Of a stretch of 64,000 bases of DNA, positions 49,769 to 59,356 are shown in pieces (positions within the stretch are counted from its first letter, which is position 1; the number at the start of each line of letters is the position of its first letter). Source of the stretch: Myxococcales bacterium (GTDB lineage Bacteria; Myxococcota_A; Polyangia; Polyangiales; Polyangiaceae); contig JANYHK010000068.1 of the NCBI GenBank assembly GCA_025359105.1, positions 24,112-88,111 of the forward strand. The letters run 5' to 3'. A model generated the notes under the pieces. The model did no database searches. It had not been told where the DNA came from and saw only the letters and a program-made list of their open reading frames with translations. The translations under genes were made by a program, and so were the position numbers.

Positions 49769-51289
49769 ATGGCCGTTCCCCCGCTCCGCATCGTCATGGT
49801 GTCCGCCGAGATGGAGTCGCTCGCGCGGACGGGCGGCCTCGGGGACGTCGTCGAGGCCGTCAGCGCCCACGTCGCCCGCTCTGGCGCGCACGTCCTCGTC
49901 GTGACTCCGCTCTACGGGGTGACGAAGATACCTGCAGGATGCACGCGTTGGGAGGGCACCGTCGGGGTGCGGACCGGCTGGGGCGAGGACGACGTGCGCC
50001 AGGTCGGCGTCGTCGAGCTTCCGCGCGCGGAGGGTGGCCGCCTGCGCGTCTGCCTCCTCGACGACCCCAGGCTCTTCGGGCGCGCCGGCATCTACGGCGA
50101 CGCCCACGGCACCTTCGGCGACAACGATCAGCGCTTCGCCGTCCTGTCCCGCGGCGCGCTCGAGATCGCCGCGCGCGCGTGGGGAACCGAGCCCGACGTC
50201 ATCCACGCGCACGACTGGCACGCCGCGCTCGCGATCGTCTACGCGCGCCTCACGATGGGCGCGGCTTGGGCGCGCGTGAAGAGCGTGATGACGATCCACA
50301 ACCTAGGCTTCCAGGGCTCGCTCGGCCTCGACGCGCTCGACCGCCTTGCCATCCCGCGCGACGCGTTCCTCTCCGGCGCGATGAACCACTTCGGCGGCGT
50401 CAACTTGATGAAGGGGGCCATCGCGTACGCCGACCGCGTCACTGCCGTGAGCCCCACCTATGCCCGCGAGATCCAGACCGTCGAGGCGGGGTTCGGCCTC
50501 GATGGATTTCTCCGCGAGCAGGCGCACAAGCTCGTGGGCATCCTGAACGGCATCGACGCCGAAAGGTTCGATCCCGCGCTCGACCCGACGCTCGCCGAGC
50601 GCTACGACGCGGTCACCTTCGAGCACGGACGCGCGACGTGCAAGCGCGCGCTCCTGGCAGAGCTCGGTCTCGGCGAGGACCTCGCCGCCCCTCTCTTCAC
50701 CACGGTGACGCGCCTGACGTCGCAAAAGGGAGTCGACCTGTTCCTGGGGGTCGCGCCGATGCTGGTCGATCGCGGCGCGCGCGTCGCGATCGTCGGTCAG
50801 GGCGAGCCGGAGCTCGAGGCGAGCCTGCGCGCGGTGGCCGCACGCTACCCCGGGCGCGTCGCCGCCCGCATCACGTTCGACGGCGCGCTCGCCCGGCGCT
50901 GCTACTCCAGTAGCGATTTTTTCGTCGTTCCTTCGCGCTACGAGCCGTGCGGCCTCACCCAGATGTACGCGATGCGCTACGGGGCCGTACCGATCGTGAC
51001 CGCGGTGGGTGGCCTCAAGGACACCGTCGTGCCCGCGCGCGCCGCGCAGGCCGAGGGCACCGGGATCGTCGCGGCGCGCGCCAATCCGGTCGAGCTCGCC
51101 TTCGCGGTGGAGGACGCGCTCACGCTCTACCAGGACCCGCAGGCCATGCACGAGCTCCGCGCCCGAGGGATGGCCCGCGACAGCTCGTGGACCACGTCGT
51201 CCCGCGCCTACCTCACGCTCTACCGCGAGCTCGTGGAACCCGTCTCGGCGAAGGAGCCGAGCACGCTCACGCCGCGCGTGTCGACTTGA
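49769..51289 (+). CDS. glgA: Glycogen synthase (ADP-glucose type)
   Basis: A 506-residue GT5 glycosyltransferase that extends glycogen from ADP-glucose. Landmarks: IVMVSAEMESLARTGGLGDVVEAV, DVIHAHDWHAAL, GILNGIDAERFDP, TVTRLTSQKGVDL and VPSRYEPCGLTQMYAMRYGAVPIV. The N-terminal nucleotide-sugar motif is RTGGL instead of the usual KTGGL or KVGGL, changing the conserved Lys to Arg. No glgB, glgC or glgP is adjacent. The 3' end overlaps the convergent PP2C gene by 23 bases. Confidence 0.92.
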   Translation: MAVPPLRIVMVSAEMESLARTGGLGDVVEAVSAHVARSGAHVLVVTPLYGVTKIPAGCTRWEGTVGVRTGWGEDDVRQVGVVELPRAEGGRLRVCLLDDPRLFGRAGIYGDAHGTFGDNDQRFAVLSRGALEIAARAWGTEPDVIHAHDWHAALAIVYARLTMGAAWARVKSVMTIHNLGFQGSLGLDALDRLAIPRDAFLSGAMNHFGGVNLMKGAIAYADRVTAVSPTYAREIQTVEAGFGLDGFLREQAHKLVGILNGIDAERFDPALDPTLAERYDAVTFEHGRATCKRALLAELGLGEDLAAPLFTTVTRLTSQKGVDLFLGVAPMLVDRGARVAIVGQGEPELEASLRAVAARYPGRVAARITFDGALARRCYSSSDFFVVPSRYEPCGLTQMYAMRYGAVPIVTAVGGLKDTVVPARAAQAEGTGIVAARANPVELAFAVEDALTLYQDPQAMHELRARGMARDSSWTTSSRAYLTLYRELVEPVSAKEPSTLTPRVST

Positions 51290-52406
51290 CCGAGTCCACG
51301 CGGATCACGATGACCGTCACGTTGTCGAGGCCGCCGTTCGCGTTGGCTGCCGCGATCAGGGCTGCGGCCGCCTCCTTCGGGGGGTTGGCGCGAAGCACCT
51401 CTGCCACGCGCTCGTCCGAAACCATCTTGGACAGACCGTCCGAGCACAGCATGTAGACGTCGCCCGGCAGCGGCTTGCCCAGGACGACGTCGATCGACAC
51501 ACGCGGCCACACGCCTACGGCTCGGCTCAAGTGCGTCGCCGACGAGCCGCCCACGCCCAGATCCTTCATGGTGTGGTCGGCGGTCATCTGCTTGAGCAGG
51601 CCGTTGCGCATCCGGTAGACGCGGCTGTCGCCGACGTGGGCGAGGTAGAGGCGCTGTTTGTTCGGCGAGAAGCGCGCGGCGCAAACCGTCGTGCCCATGC
51701 CGGAGAGCGCACGGTCCTTCTGAGCCTCGCGGTAGATGTTCTCGTTCGCCTTTTGAACGGCGCGGGCGAGCTCTCGCGCCCGCTTGGGGATCTCGTCGTT
51801 GTCCTTCTCGCCGAAGGCTTGGTCCTTGAAGACCTGGGCGATCGTCTCCACCGCGAGCTTGCTCGCGACCGCGCCGCCCGTGTAGCCGCCCATGCCGTCG
51901 GCGACGACGAAAAGATTTGCGTCTTCCAGCACGAGCAGGCTGTCCTCGTTGCGCTTGCGGCGTTTGCCGGCATCGGTCTGCCCCGTCGCGCTGACGAGGA
52001 TGAGGGCGCTGGCCTGCGTCGGCTCCTCGGGCTCCGCGTCCATGTCGTAGACGATCTTGGTCGTAGAGGGGGCTACCGCCGGGCGTTGCGCCGTCTCGCC
52101 TACGAGAGTCGGATCGGCGTCGGCGTCTTCGTCGTATTCGATTCGCGGCAGGCTGGAGAGGGCGCGGATGTCGGACTTGAGCGGCTCCGGCACTTCGCGG
52201 GGCGAGTCCGCCCGGTGCGGGGTGGGTGGGTGGGCGCCGAGGGGGGGCTCGGCGTGGGACGTCTCGACGTCTCTGCGCACCTCCTGCTTCAGCTCGTGCG
52301 GCGCCCTTTTCCGCCTGCCCGCGAAAAGGAGACGCGTGATCACGACGAGCGCGGCGAGCGCACCGGCGAGCATCGCGACGAGCGTTTCGGTCGGGACCGC
52401 AGTCAT
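51267..52406 (-). CDS. PP2C-family phosphatase with N-terminal membrane anchor
   Basis: A 379-residue phosphatase. An N-terminal membrane helix (LVAMLAGALAALVVITRLLF) is followed by a charged linker containing LPRIEYDEDADADPTLVG and [19 protein letters not shown], then a complete PP2C domain: [61 protein letters not shown] and GGLDNVTVIVIRV. Linker and domain are closely similar to the PP2C at 57222, so the two are paralogues. Confidence 0.92.
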   Translation of the reverse strand: MTAVPTETLVAMLAGALAALVVITRLLFAGRRKRAPHELKQEVRRDVETSHAEPPLGAHPPTPHRADSPREVPEPLKSDIRALSSLPRIEYDEDADADPTLVGETAQRPAVAPSTTKIVYDMDAEPEEPTQASALILVSATGQTDAGKRRKRNEDSLLVLEDANLFVVADGMGGYTGGAVASKLAVETIAQVFKDQAFGEKDNDEIPKRARELARAVQKANENIYREAQKDRALSGMGTTVCAARFSPNKQRLYLAHVGDSRVYRMRNGLLKQMTADHTMKDLGVGGSSATHLSRAVGVWPRVSIDVVLGKPLPGDVYMLCSDGLSKMVSDERVAEVLRANPPKEAAAALIAAANANGGLDNVTVIVIRVDSVKSTRAA

Positions 52407-52664
52407 CGAAGAGGGCTGACTCTCATTGAGATCGGTGAAGACGCATGTGTGGACAGGGACGCCACACGGAGGCCAAGCTCTCCATAGAGCAACGCCTATG
52501 CCCCCACAAAGTTTCCGCCGGTTACCTGGTCAGACGCGTTGCCTGGACCTCCACAAGCGGACGCGGTGTCCACACCTCTTGAGGGATGCCGCCCGCATCG
52601 TTTGGTGGTGCCCGGTGTTTTCACGTACCCTAGGTCAACCTGCCTGAGGTTCCCCCTGCCGCTC

Positions 52665-53387
52665 ATGTCGGACGACGAAAAGAAGGACGACGACGACGAA
52701 GCGATCCATCGGGTCGACACCGTGCCACCCCCGCCCGGCGAGGACGACGCTTACAGCGCCCCCACGCGGGTAGGCGAGATGCCGCCTGAGGTGCTCGAGG
52801 CGATGCGCGGCGCGGGGTTTAGCGTCGACGGCGCGAAGAAGTCCGTACCGAAGGTAGCGGTCTCGACGCTGAAGCCGCCCCGGATGCCCGTAATCGACGT
52901 ACCGCCGCCCCCGCCTGCGCCGCCCCCGCCGCCAGAAAAGCAGAGCCCCGAAGGAAAGGGCGCGGAAGCCAAGAGCCCCGAAGCGCTGCCGCCTGACGCG
53001 AAGAGCCCCGCAGCGAAGAGCGTGCGGCCACCGGCCATCGCGCCGAGCGCCTCCAAGATCGCGGTGCGTAGCGACTCGCCGCTGCCTCCACTGCCGCCCC
53101 CGCATGCAGAAGAAGCGCCGTTCGCGCAGGTTCAGCGCGAGGACGACGAAGCCTCGATGGAGCTCGGCGACTCCTCCATCGAGGAGATCCCTCGCCCGTA
53201 TGCGCCGGACGACGACGACGCCGACGAAGCGCCGACGCAGCTGCACGCCAACGCGAAGGCGCTGCCGCCCGCGCTCGGCGCCGGGAGCATCCCGCGCAAC
53301 GCGATCCGGATCCCGCGCGAGGCGCTGCTCGTTTTGGCGCTCGTCGTCGCGCTGGTGACGCTCGCGGTGGCGTTCGGCATCCGCTGA
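52665..53387 (+). CDS. Pro-rich protein with C-terminal membrane helix
   Basis: A 240-residue, mostly disordered protein: acidic/Lys start (MSDDEKKDDDDEAI), a PPEVLEAMRGAGFSVDG segment, a Pro/Ala/Lys middle (about 80-160) and an acidic part, ending with one membrane helix (LLVLALVVALVTLAVAFGIR). Tail-anchored in the inner membrane with its body in the cytoplasm is the likely topology. No family recognised. It is divergent from the PP2C gene at 51267, across 258 bases in which no regulatory element was recognised. Confidence 0.6.
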   Translation: MSDDEKKDDDDEAIHRVDTVPPPPGEDDAYSAPTRVGEMPPEVLEAMRGAGFSVDGAKKSVPKVAVSTLKPPRMPVIDVPPPPPAPPPPPEKQSPEGKGAEAKSPEALPPDAKSPAAKSVRPPAIAPSASKIAVRSDSPLPPLPPPHAEEAPFAQVQREDDEASMELGDSSIEEIPRPYAPDDDDADEAPTQLHANAKALPPALGAGSIPRNAIRIPREALLVLALVVALVTLAVAFGIR

Positions 53388-53433
53388 CGCGACCGGCACC
53401 TGCTAGCTGGCACCTGGCACCTCGCGATGATGG

Positions 53434-54852
53434 TTACAGCTCGTGCTTGCGGATCAGCCGGTAGATGTACGTGCGATCGATGCCGGCCTTCTTCGCGGCG
53501 GCCGAGACGTTGCGGTTGTGCCGCATGAGGAGGCGGTGCACGTACTCCTTTTCGCCGGCGTCGATCCACGACTCGCGGAAGTCCTTGTACGCGAGGTCGA
53601 ACATGTGGGGATCGTCGATCGCGAGGCCCGACGTGCCACCTTGCGGGAGTGGCGGCGCCATCGACGGAGACGCGGCCGTGGGGGGGCTCATCGACGGGCT
53701 GGCGGCAGGTCCATCGCGTTGTGTGGCGGCCTCGCGCGCGGTGCCCGCCATCGCCAGTGCCTCGGCCGCGCCGAGCGCGCGCATGCGCTCGATGAAGTTC
53801 CGGAGCTCGCGCACGTTGCCGCGCCACGGGCGATCGACGAGCTCCCGGATCACCTCGGGCGCGAGCACACCGCCGCCCGTGGTCTGACGCAGGAAGTGGT
53901 TCGCCAGGAGCTCGATGTCGTCGCGCCGCTCCCGGAGCGGCGGCACGGAGACGGGCAGCACCGAGAGGCGGAAATAGAGATCCTCGCGGAACTCGCCGGC
54001 GTTGACCATCGTGAGCAGATCGCGGTGCGTCGCCGAGACGAAGCGCACGTCGACCGTGCGGTAGCTCGTCTCGCCGATGCGCCGCACCGTGTGCGACTCG
54101 AGCACGCGCAGGAGCTTCGGCTGCATCGTGATCGGGAGCTCGCCGATCTCGTCGAGGAACACGGTCCCGCCGTCGGCCGACTCGATCGCCCCGGACCGCG
54201 CGCCGACGGCGCCGGTGAAGGCCCCCTTCGCGTGTCCGAAGAGCTCGGCGTCGAGCAGGTTCTCGGGCAGGGCGGCGCAATCGACGACGACGAAGGGCTT
54301 GGTCGCCCGGGGCGATGCGTCGTGAATGGCGCGCGCGACGAGCTCCTTGCCCGTGCCCGTTTCTCCCTGGACGAAGACCGACGTGTCCATCGGCGCGACC
54401 TTGGCGAGTCGCGCGAAGAGCTCGCGCATCGGAATGCTGCGGCCGACGAGCTTCTCGTACGAATCGTGCGGCCACAGATCGACGGGGCGCTTGCCGGCCG
54501 CGTGGTAGTCGACGAGAAAATCCGTCGATCCGAGCCGCACCCGCGCTCCCTGTGGGATGAGCGCGCCGGTCACCCGCAGCCCCTCGACGAAGCTGCCGTT
54601 GCGGCTGCCGAGATCGCGCAGCCATAGCCCATCCTCGCGCGGCTCGAACTCGGCGTGGAGACGCGACACCGTGGGGTCTTGCACGACGAGACCGCTGCCC
54701 GGCGCCGAGCCGACCACGAGGGACGCCTCGATCAGACGCGCGTGACGGCCCGTCGCGTCCGTCCACTCCACGCGCGGCTGGCTGCGAAATTGCGGGGCGA
54801 ACGCGGCCTGATTGAGCTGGGTCTCCTCGGGCGGCGGCTCGGAGTAAGGCAT
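53434..54852 (-). CDS. FHA-domain sigma-54 transcription activator
   Basis: A 472-residue enhancer-binding protein. FHA domain at about 30-115 ([35 protein letters not shown]), AAA+ domain at about 130-365 ([43 protein letters not shown]), a Ser/Pro/Ala linker, and a Fis-type helix-turn-helix at the end ([25 protein letters not shown]). Control by Ser/Thr phosphorylation through the FHA domain is expected. Second such protein in the window. TATACT ends nine bases before the ATG. Confidence 0.93.
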   Translation of the reverse strand: MPYSEPPPEETQLNQAAFAPQFRSQPRVEWTDATGRHARLIEASLVVGSAPGSGLVVQDPTVSRLHAEFEPREDGLWLRDLGSRNGSFVEGLRVTGALIPQGARVRLGSTDFLVDYHAAGKRPVDLWPHDSYEKLVGRSIPMRELFARLAKVAPMDTSVFVQGETGTGKELVARAIHDASPRATKPFVVVDCAALPENLLDAELFGHAKGAFTGAVGARSGAIESADGGTVFLDEIGELPITMQPKLLRVLESHTVRRIGETSYRTVDVRFVSATHRDLLTMVNAGEFREDLYFRLSVLPVSVPPLRERRDDIELLANHFLRQTTGGGVLAPEVIRELVDRPWRGNVRELRNFIERMRALGAAEALAMAGTAREAATQRDGPAASPSMSPPTAASPSMAPPLPQGGTSGLAIDDPHMFDLAYKDFRESWIDAGEKEYVHRLLMRHNRNVSAAAKKAGIDRTYIYRLIRKHEL

Positions 54853-54999
54853 TGGTCAGTGAGTATACCGTGTCTCCGCCGTCCACAGCGCACGGACCGG
54901 AATGAGGCGGGTCAGGCGACAAGCGCCCAACGTCGTGGCCGCGCGGTCCACGGGAGCGGCGCCATTTCAGGCAGTTGGACGTGGAACGCGGCTTGCTCC

Positions 55000-55653
55000 A
55001 TGAACCGGTCAATGGTCCCCACGAAGCCCTTCGCGAAGGCCCCCGGGCGCCGTTTCGTGCAGCTCCACGGGGTGCGTGTGCTCGACGTCGCGGACGCGAG
55101 TCGCGCCGCGGCGCTCGCCTTCCTCGAGGGGACCGCCGGCGGATGGGGTCGGATGGAGCTCGGCGTGTGGCTCGTGCGGGCCTATCGGCTCGCCACGAAG
55201 CGGGAGCCGGCGACAAGGTCCAACCCGGCCGCCGATGCTGCGCTGTCCGAGGGAGGCGTCGAGCGCGTGCTCCTCCGGACGCGGGAGCGCTTGATCGAGC
55301 TCCTGGCCGACGGAACGCGCGAGTGGAGCTCGGTAGGCTTCGCGCGGCACGCGGTCGATGCGGGTCTCGTCTTCGGCGTCACCGACGCGGGCGGCGCGCT
55401 CGGCTACGCGCCGCTCGACGTCGAGGGGATGCGTCTCTACGACCGGGTCGTATCGCTCTTCGTCGCCGACTACCTCACGCGTCCGCGCGACTACGAGGGT
55501 CTCTCCCTCTGCGACGAGTGCTCGGAGCTGAGCTTCGCGTGGGCGCCCACCCACCACCGCTACTGCTCGAGCCCGCCGGTCGAGAGCGGGATCGTCCTGG
55601 CTCGCGGAGAGCTCCCGCCGCTGACGAGCATGGGCCTGGGAGGGGAAGTCTAG
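55000..55653 (+). CDS. Protein of unknown function with C-terminal zinc-ribbon-like cysteines
   Basis: About 217 residues, cytosolic. The middle is helical (ERVLLRTRERLIELLADG and MRLYDRVVSLFVADYLTRP). A CDECSELSFAWAPTHHRYCS segment near the end could bind zinc. No family is recognised. A second ATG at 55012 is an alternative start. The PPTase gene follows 23 bases after the stop. Confidence 0.6.
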   Translation: MNRSMVPTKPFAKAPGRRFVQLHGVRVLDVADASRAAALAFLEGTAGGWGRMELGVWLVRAYRLATKREPATRSNPAADAALSEGGVERVLLRTRERLIELLADGTREWSSVGFARHAVDAGLVFGVTDAGGALGYAPLDVEGMRLYDRVVSLFVADYLTRPRDYEGLSLCDECSELSFAWAPTHHRYCSSPPVESGIVLARGELPPLTSMGLGGEV

Positions 55654-55676
55654 AGCGCGTATCGTGCGCGTGCGCG

Positions 55677-56414
55677 ATGCCTCGGTCCGTTTCCAACGAC
55701 GATGCCACCGTTGACCTTTGGGTCGCCCGGCCTGCGAGCGCCAGCGGGGCGGAGCTCGTTGCCCGTTACCGCGCGCTACTCTCGCCCGACGAGGCCGAGC
55801 GCGCGGCGGGCTTTCGGTTCGAAGAGCATCGCCACGAGTTCCTGGTCACCCGCGCGCTCGTCCGCACGACCCTGTCCGAATACCGGGAGGTCGCTCCAGC
55901 GGACTGGCGTTTCGCGAAGGGCGAGTACGGGCGGCCAGCGATCACTCCGCCGTGCGGGTTGCACTTCAACCTCTCCAATACCGCTTCGCTCGTGGTGTGC
56001 GCGGTGTCCGAGCACCGCGAGCTGGGCGTCGACGTGGAGCACCTTGCGCGCGCCGCGGACATCCTCGAGGTGGCGGACACCGTCTTCACGGACGCGGAGA
56101 TCGCCGCACTCCGCACCTTGCCGCCGGCGGACGCCAGGGAGCGCGCGGTGACGCTGTGGACGTGCAAGGAGGCGTACATGAAGGCGCGCGGGATGGGCAT
56201 GAGCCTGCCGCCGAAGGAGATCTCGCTGCGGTGGGGCGACGGCGAGGCGCCGCGGGTCCTCGTCGCGTCGGCCCTGGACGACGGTCGAGCCTGGATGCTC
56301 CGCACGATCGACGTGGACGGTCACCGCGTCGCGCTGTGCGTCCAAGGGGCAGGGTTGGTGCGCGTGGCGATCCACGACGTCGTCCCGCTGCAGCACACGA
56401 CGGAAGGAACGTAA
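55677..56414 (+). CDS. 4'-phosphopantetheinyl transferase, Sfp type
   Basis: A 245-residue enzyme that loads the phosphopantetheine arm from CoA onto carrier-protein domains of NRPS or polyketide synthases. Motifs: FNLSNTASLVVCAV (98-111), GVDVE (117-121) with its magnesium-binding Asp/Glu, and WTCKEAYMKARGMG (161-174). The length and doubled pseudo-dimer layout fit Sfp/EntD. It is the only activating enzyme of its kind in the window; no carrier protein is near. Confidence 0.9.
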   Translation: MPRSVSNDDATVDLWVARPASASGAELVARYRALLSPDEAERAAGFRFEEHRHEFLVTRALVRTTLSEYREVAPADWRFAKGEYGRPAITPPCGLHFNLSNTASLVVCAVSEHRELGVDVEHLARAADILEVADTVFTDAEIAALRTLPPADARERAVTLWTCKEAYMKARGMGMSLPPKEISLRWGDGEAPRVLVASALDDGRAWMLRTIDVDGHRVALCVQGAGLVRVAIHDVVPLQHTTEGT

Positions 56415-56440
56415 CGTTGACCACGGGAGCAAGAGGCGGG

Positions 56441-57202
56441 ATGGCGCGCAATTCGCATAGTGCGGCGGCGATGGTTCGAAGAACGATGGGCGTCGCAAAG
56501 GTGGTCTCGACTGTGGTCGTGGGGGCGATGCTCGCATGCGGGGGAGGCAAGCCTGCAGGGTCGGCGGAGGGGAAGGCCGCCGCGCTCCCCGAGGCGCTGA
56601 CCTGCGACGGGGCGCTTCCTCCGGGCGACCTCCTCACGGCCGACGCGCCGGTCGAGCCGGCACGCCACGCGAGCCAGGCGCTGAGCGACGCCGGGGTAGA
56701 AGGAACGCGCCTCTACAAGTCGCGAAAGTGGGAGGCGGCGGTCCCCCTGCTTCGCAACGCCGCCAGCGGACGCGCGGGCGACGATCGCGCCAACCGTGAC
56801 TTGTGCCAGTTCCGGCTCGGCGTCGCGCTCCTCTTCCTGGGACAGGACGGCGAGGCCAAGGCGCTCCTCGGTGTCATCGCGCGAGACCCAGCCCACGCGG
56901 CGCGCGGCGAGATGCTCCTCTGGCTTGGCGACGCCACCGCCGCGCATCCCGGGCTCGCACATTACTTCGGTGCGTTCGACGACGCCGACGTGGCCGCTGC
57001 GAAGGCCAACGAAGCGCTGACCTCCAAGCTCAACTACCTCATCGGTCGGCAGCGCTTCGAGCGAAGGACGTACGCCGACGCGATGTTCTTCTTTTCACGG
57101 GTGAAGCCGCGGAGTGGCTACAGCGCCTATGCCCGGCGCTGCGTCGCGAAGATCGACGCCAACACCAACGCGGCGCGCGGGCAGCCGCAAGCCGCGCGCT
57201 GA
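56441..57202 (+). CDS. TPR-like lipoprotein
   Basis: A 253-residue lipoprotein (lipobox GAMLAC) with helical repeats (GTRLYKSRKWEAAVPLLRNAASG, CQFRLGVALLFLGQDGEAKALLGVI and FERRTYADAMFFFSRVKP) typical of TPR scaffolds. ATG 56441 with AGAGG is preferred; ATG 56471 would give a shorter signal peptide. Possible role in envelope assembly; no partner is evident. Confidence 0.68.
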   Translation: MARNSHSAAAMVRRTMGVAKVVSTVVVGAMLACGGGKPAGSAEGKAAALPEALTCDGALPPGDLLTADAPVEPARHASQALSDAGVEGTRLYKSRKWEAAVPLLRNAASGRAGDDRANRDLCQFRLGVALLFLGQDGEAKALLGVIARDPAHAARGEMLLWLGDATAAHPGLAHYFGAFDDADVAAAKANEALTSKLNYLIGRQRFERRTYADAMFFFSRVKPRSGYSAYARRCVAKIDANTNAARGQPQAAR

Positions 57203-57221
57203 CGCCTCGCTCGCGCCTGCC

Positions 57222-58247
57222 TCACAAATGTGACGGCGAGGACACGCGCACCAGGATCGCGGTGATGTTGTCGAGCCCGCCCTTCGCGTTCGCGAGCTCG
57301 ATGAGGCGCTCCACGGCCACCTCGGGCTGCTTCTCCTCGACGAGCACCTTGGCGATTCCCTCGCTCGGCACCATCTTGCTGAGGCCGTCGGAGCAGAGGA
57401 GGTAGACGTCGTCGGGGAGCGGTTTGGCGAAGACGATGTCGATCGGCACCACCGGCCAGACCCCGATCGCGCGGGAAAGGTGACCGCCCTCGGCTCCCTT
57501 CACGCCGTGCTGCTTCATCGTGTGGTCGGTCGTCATGCGCTTCAGCACCCCGCCGCGCATTCGGTACGCGCGGCTGTCGCCCACGTGCCCGATGTAGAGG
57601 CGCTGCTTGTTCGGCGAGAAGCGGGCGCAGGTGAGCGTCGTCCCCATGCCCGCGAGCGCCTTGTCCTTGCCCGCCCTCGCGAGCACGGCGACGTTGGCCA
57701 TCTGTATGGCCCGCGCGAGCTCCGACGCGCGCCGCGGCAAGTTGTCGTGCGCCGGCCCATCGAACGTTTCGCTCTCGAACGCACGCGCGATAGTCTCGAC
57801 GGCGAGCTTGCTCGCGATCTCGCCGCCGCGGTAGCCGCCCATGCCGTCGGCGACGACGAACGTGGAGTGACCTTCGTCGACGAGCAGGCTGTCCTCGTTG
57901 GCCTTGCGTCGCTTGCCCTTGTCGGTCTGCGCCTTCGCGCTCACGAGGATGAGGGCGGACGCCTGGGTCGGCTCGTCGGTCCCCGCTTCCTCGTCGTAGA
58001 CGATCGCCGTCGCCGGGGCTTGCAGGCTCGCCTTCGAGGGATCGGCGCCGACCTTGGTAGGATCGATCGACTCGTCTTCTTCGTAGTCGATGCGAGGCAG
58101 CCCGCCGAGGGTCGGAGCGCGCTCCCGGGGGGTGGGGGGCGCCGGCTCCGGTTGGCTTTTGGCCTCCTCCGCGGGCGCGGTGAAATACGCGACGACGAGC
58201 GCGAGCGTGAAGAGCGCGCCGAGCAGGACCCAGAGCCAGTCATTCAC
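57222..58247 (-). CDS. PP2C-family phosphatase with N-terminal membrane anchor, coupled to MbtH gene
   Basis: A 341-residue phosphatase. GTG 58247 overlaps the stop of the MbtH-like gene (GTGA). The membrane helix ([19 protein letters not shown]) and linker ([37 protein letters not shown]) match the PP2C at 51267. The catalytic domain is complete: [60 protein letters not shown] and [11 protein letters not shown]. Its coupling to an NRPS helper gene is unusual. Confidence 0.92.
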   Translation of the reverse strand: MNDWLWVLLGALFTLALVVAYFTAPAEEAKSQPEPAPPTPRERAPTLGGLPRIDYEEDESIDPTKVGADPSKASLQAPATAIVYDEEAGTDEPTQASALILVSAKAQTDKGKRRKANEDSLLVDEGHSTFVVADGMGGYRGGEIASKLAVETIARAFESETFDGPAHDNLPRRASELARAIQMANVAVLARAGKDKALAGMGTTLTCARFSPNKQRLYIGHVGDSRAYRMRGGVLKRMTTDHTMKQHGVKGAEGGHLSRAIGVWPVVPIDIVFAKPLPDDVYLLCSDGLSKMVPSEGIAKVLVEEKQPEVAVERLIELANAKGGLDNITAILVRVSSPSHL

Positions 58248-58489
58248 GACGCGGACGGGCTCTTGTCTTTCGCTTCTTGCTCGGCCATCCACTTGCGCAG
58301 GCTGAGCGGCCGCATGTCGGTCCATACCTCGCCGACGTGCTTGAGGCACTCGGCCTTCGGCCCGGTCTTTCCGACGGCGCGCCAGCCGCTGGGCACGTCA
58401 CGATCGGCGAGCCAGATCGAGTACTGCTCTTCGTCGTTGATGACGACGGTATAGATTCGCGTGTCCTCTTCTTCGTCGACGGGGGGCAT
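58244..58489 (-). CDS. MbtH-family protein
   Basis: An 81-residue member of the MbtH family, small proteins that bind and stabilise adenylation domains of non-ribosomal peptide synthetases. The motif [19 protein letters not shown] followed by [10 protein letters not shown] and [14 protein letters not shown] keeps all three signature Trp residues and the Asn, Ser, Pro, Gly and Thr-Asp-Met-Arg-Pro positions. No synthetase is in the window. The gene overlaps the membrane PP2C gene. Confidence 0.92.
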   Translation of the reverse strand: MPPVDEEEDTRIYTVVINDEEQYSIWLADRDVPSGWRAVGKTGPKAECLKHVGEVWTDMRPLSLRKWMAEQEAKDKSPSAS

Positions 58490-58542
58490 CGTCCGAAGAT
58501 ACCCGATTTCGGCGGACGCGAGTTCGGCTTACGCTGAAGGTC

Positions 58543-59340
58543 TTGAGGCTCCTGGCGATCAGCGACGTTCACGTGCGGTCGCCGGGGAACCGGGCGTTCG
58601 TCGAGGCGATTGCACCGCACCCGGGCGACTGGCTCGTCCTCGGCGGGGACATCTGCGAGCGGGAGGACGATCTGGCATTCGTCCTCGACACGCTCGCCCC
58701 GAAGTTCGAAAAGCTCTTCTGGATCCCGGGCAACCACGAGCTCTGGACCGTCCCGCAGGGCGGCCCGCGCGGTGTGGAGAGGTACGAGCGGTTCGTCGCC
58801 CTCTGCCGCGAGCGCGGCGTCGTCACGCCCGAGGACCCGTACCCGGTGTGGCCCGGCGAGGGACCACCCACGGTGATCGCCCCGCTCTTCCTCCTCTACG
58901 ACTACTCGTTCCGTCCGGACGACGTACCGCGCGAGGAAGCGCTGGCCTGGGCGCTCGAGCACGATCTGCTTTGCGCCGACGAGAAGCTCCTCCACCATGA
59001 GCCGTACCCGTCGCGCGACGCCTGGTGCGAGGCCCGCTGCGATGCCACCGCGGCGCGCCTCGCTGCGCTGGGTGACGGCGTGCAGACGGTCCTGCTCAAC
59101 CACTTCCCGCTCCGGCGCGCGCACGCACGGCTTCCGATGATTCCGCGCTTCTCCATCTGGTGCGGCACGCGACGCACGGAGGATTGGCACGTTCGCTTCC
59201 GCGCGCGCGCCGTCGTCTATGGTCATCTCCACATCCGCCGAACGCACCACGACGACGGCGTCCGGTTCGAAGAGGTGTCGCTCGGGTATTCCGGGCAGTG
59301 GTCCGGAGATCCGTCGCGCTACCTGCGGGTCGTACTCTAG
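58543..59340 (+). CDS. Metallophosphoesterase
   Basis: A 265-residue calcineurin-like phosphoesterase beginning at TTG, with AAGG just before it. Metal motifs are visible: AISDVHV, GGDICERE, GNHE, an NHFPL segment and GHLHIRR. The substrate is unknown. A TACGCT hexamer ends seven bases before the start. Its position next to mbtH is divergent, across 53 bases. Confidence 0.85.
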   Translation: MRLLAISDVHVRSPGNRAFVEAIAPHPGDWLVLGGDICEREDDLAFVLDTLAPKFEKLFWIPGNHELWTVPQGGPRGVERYERFVALCRERGVVTPEDPYPVWPGEGPPTVIAPLFLLYDYSFRPDDVPREEALAWALEHDLLCADEKLLHHEPYPSRDAWCEARCDATAARLAALGDGVQTVLLNHFPLRRAHARLPMIPRFSIWCGTRRTEDWHVRFRARAVVYGHLHIRRTHHDDGVRFEEVSLGYSGQWSGDPSRYLRVVL

Positions 59341-59356
59341 CTCGACCTCCGGAGAG

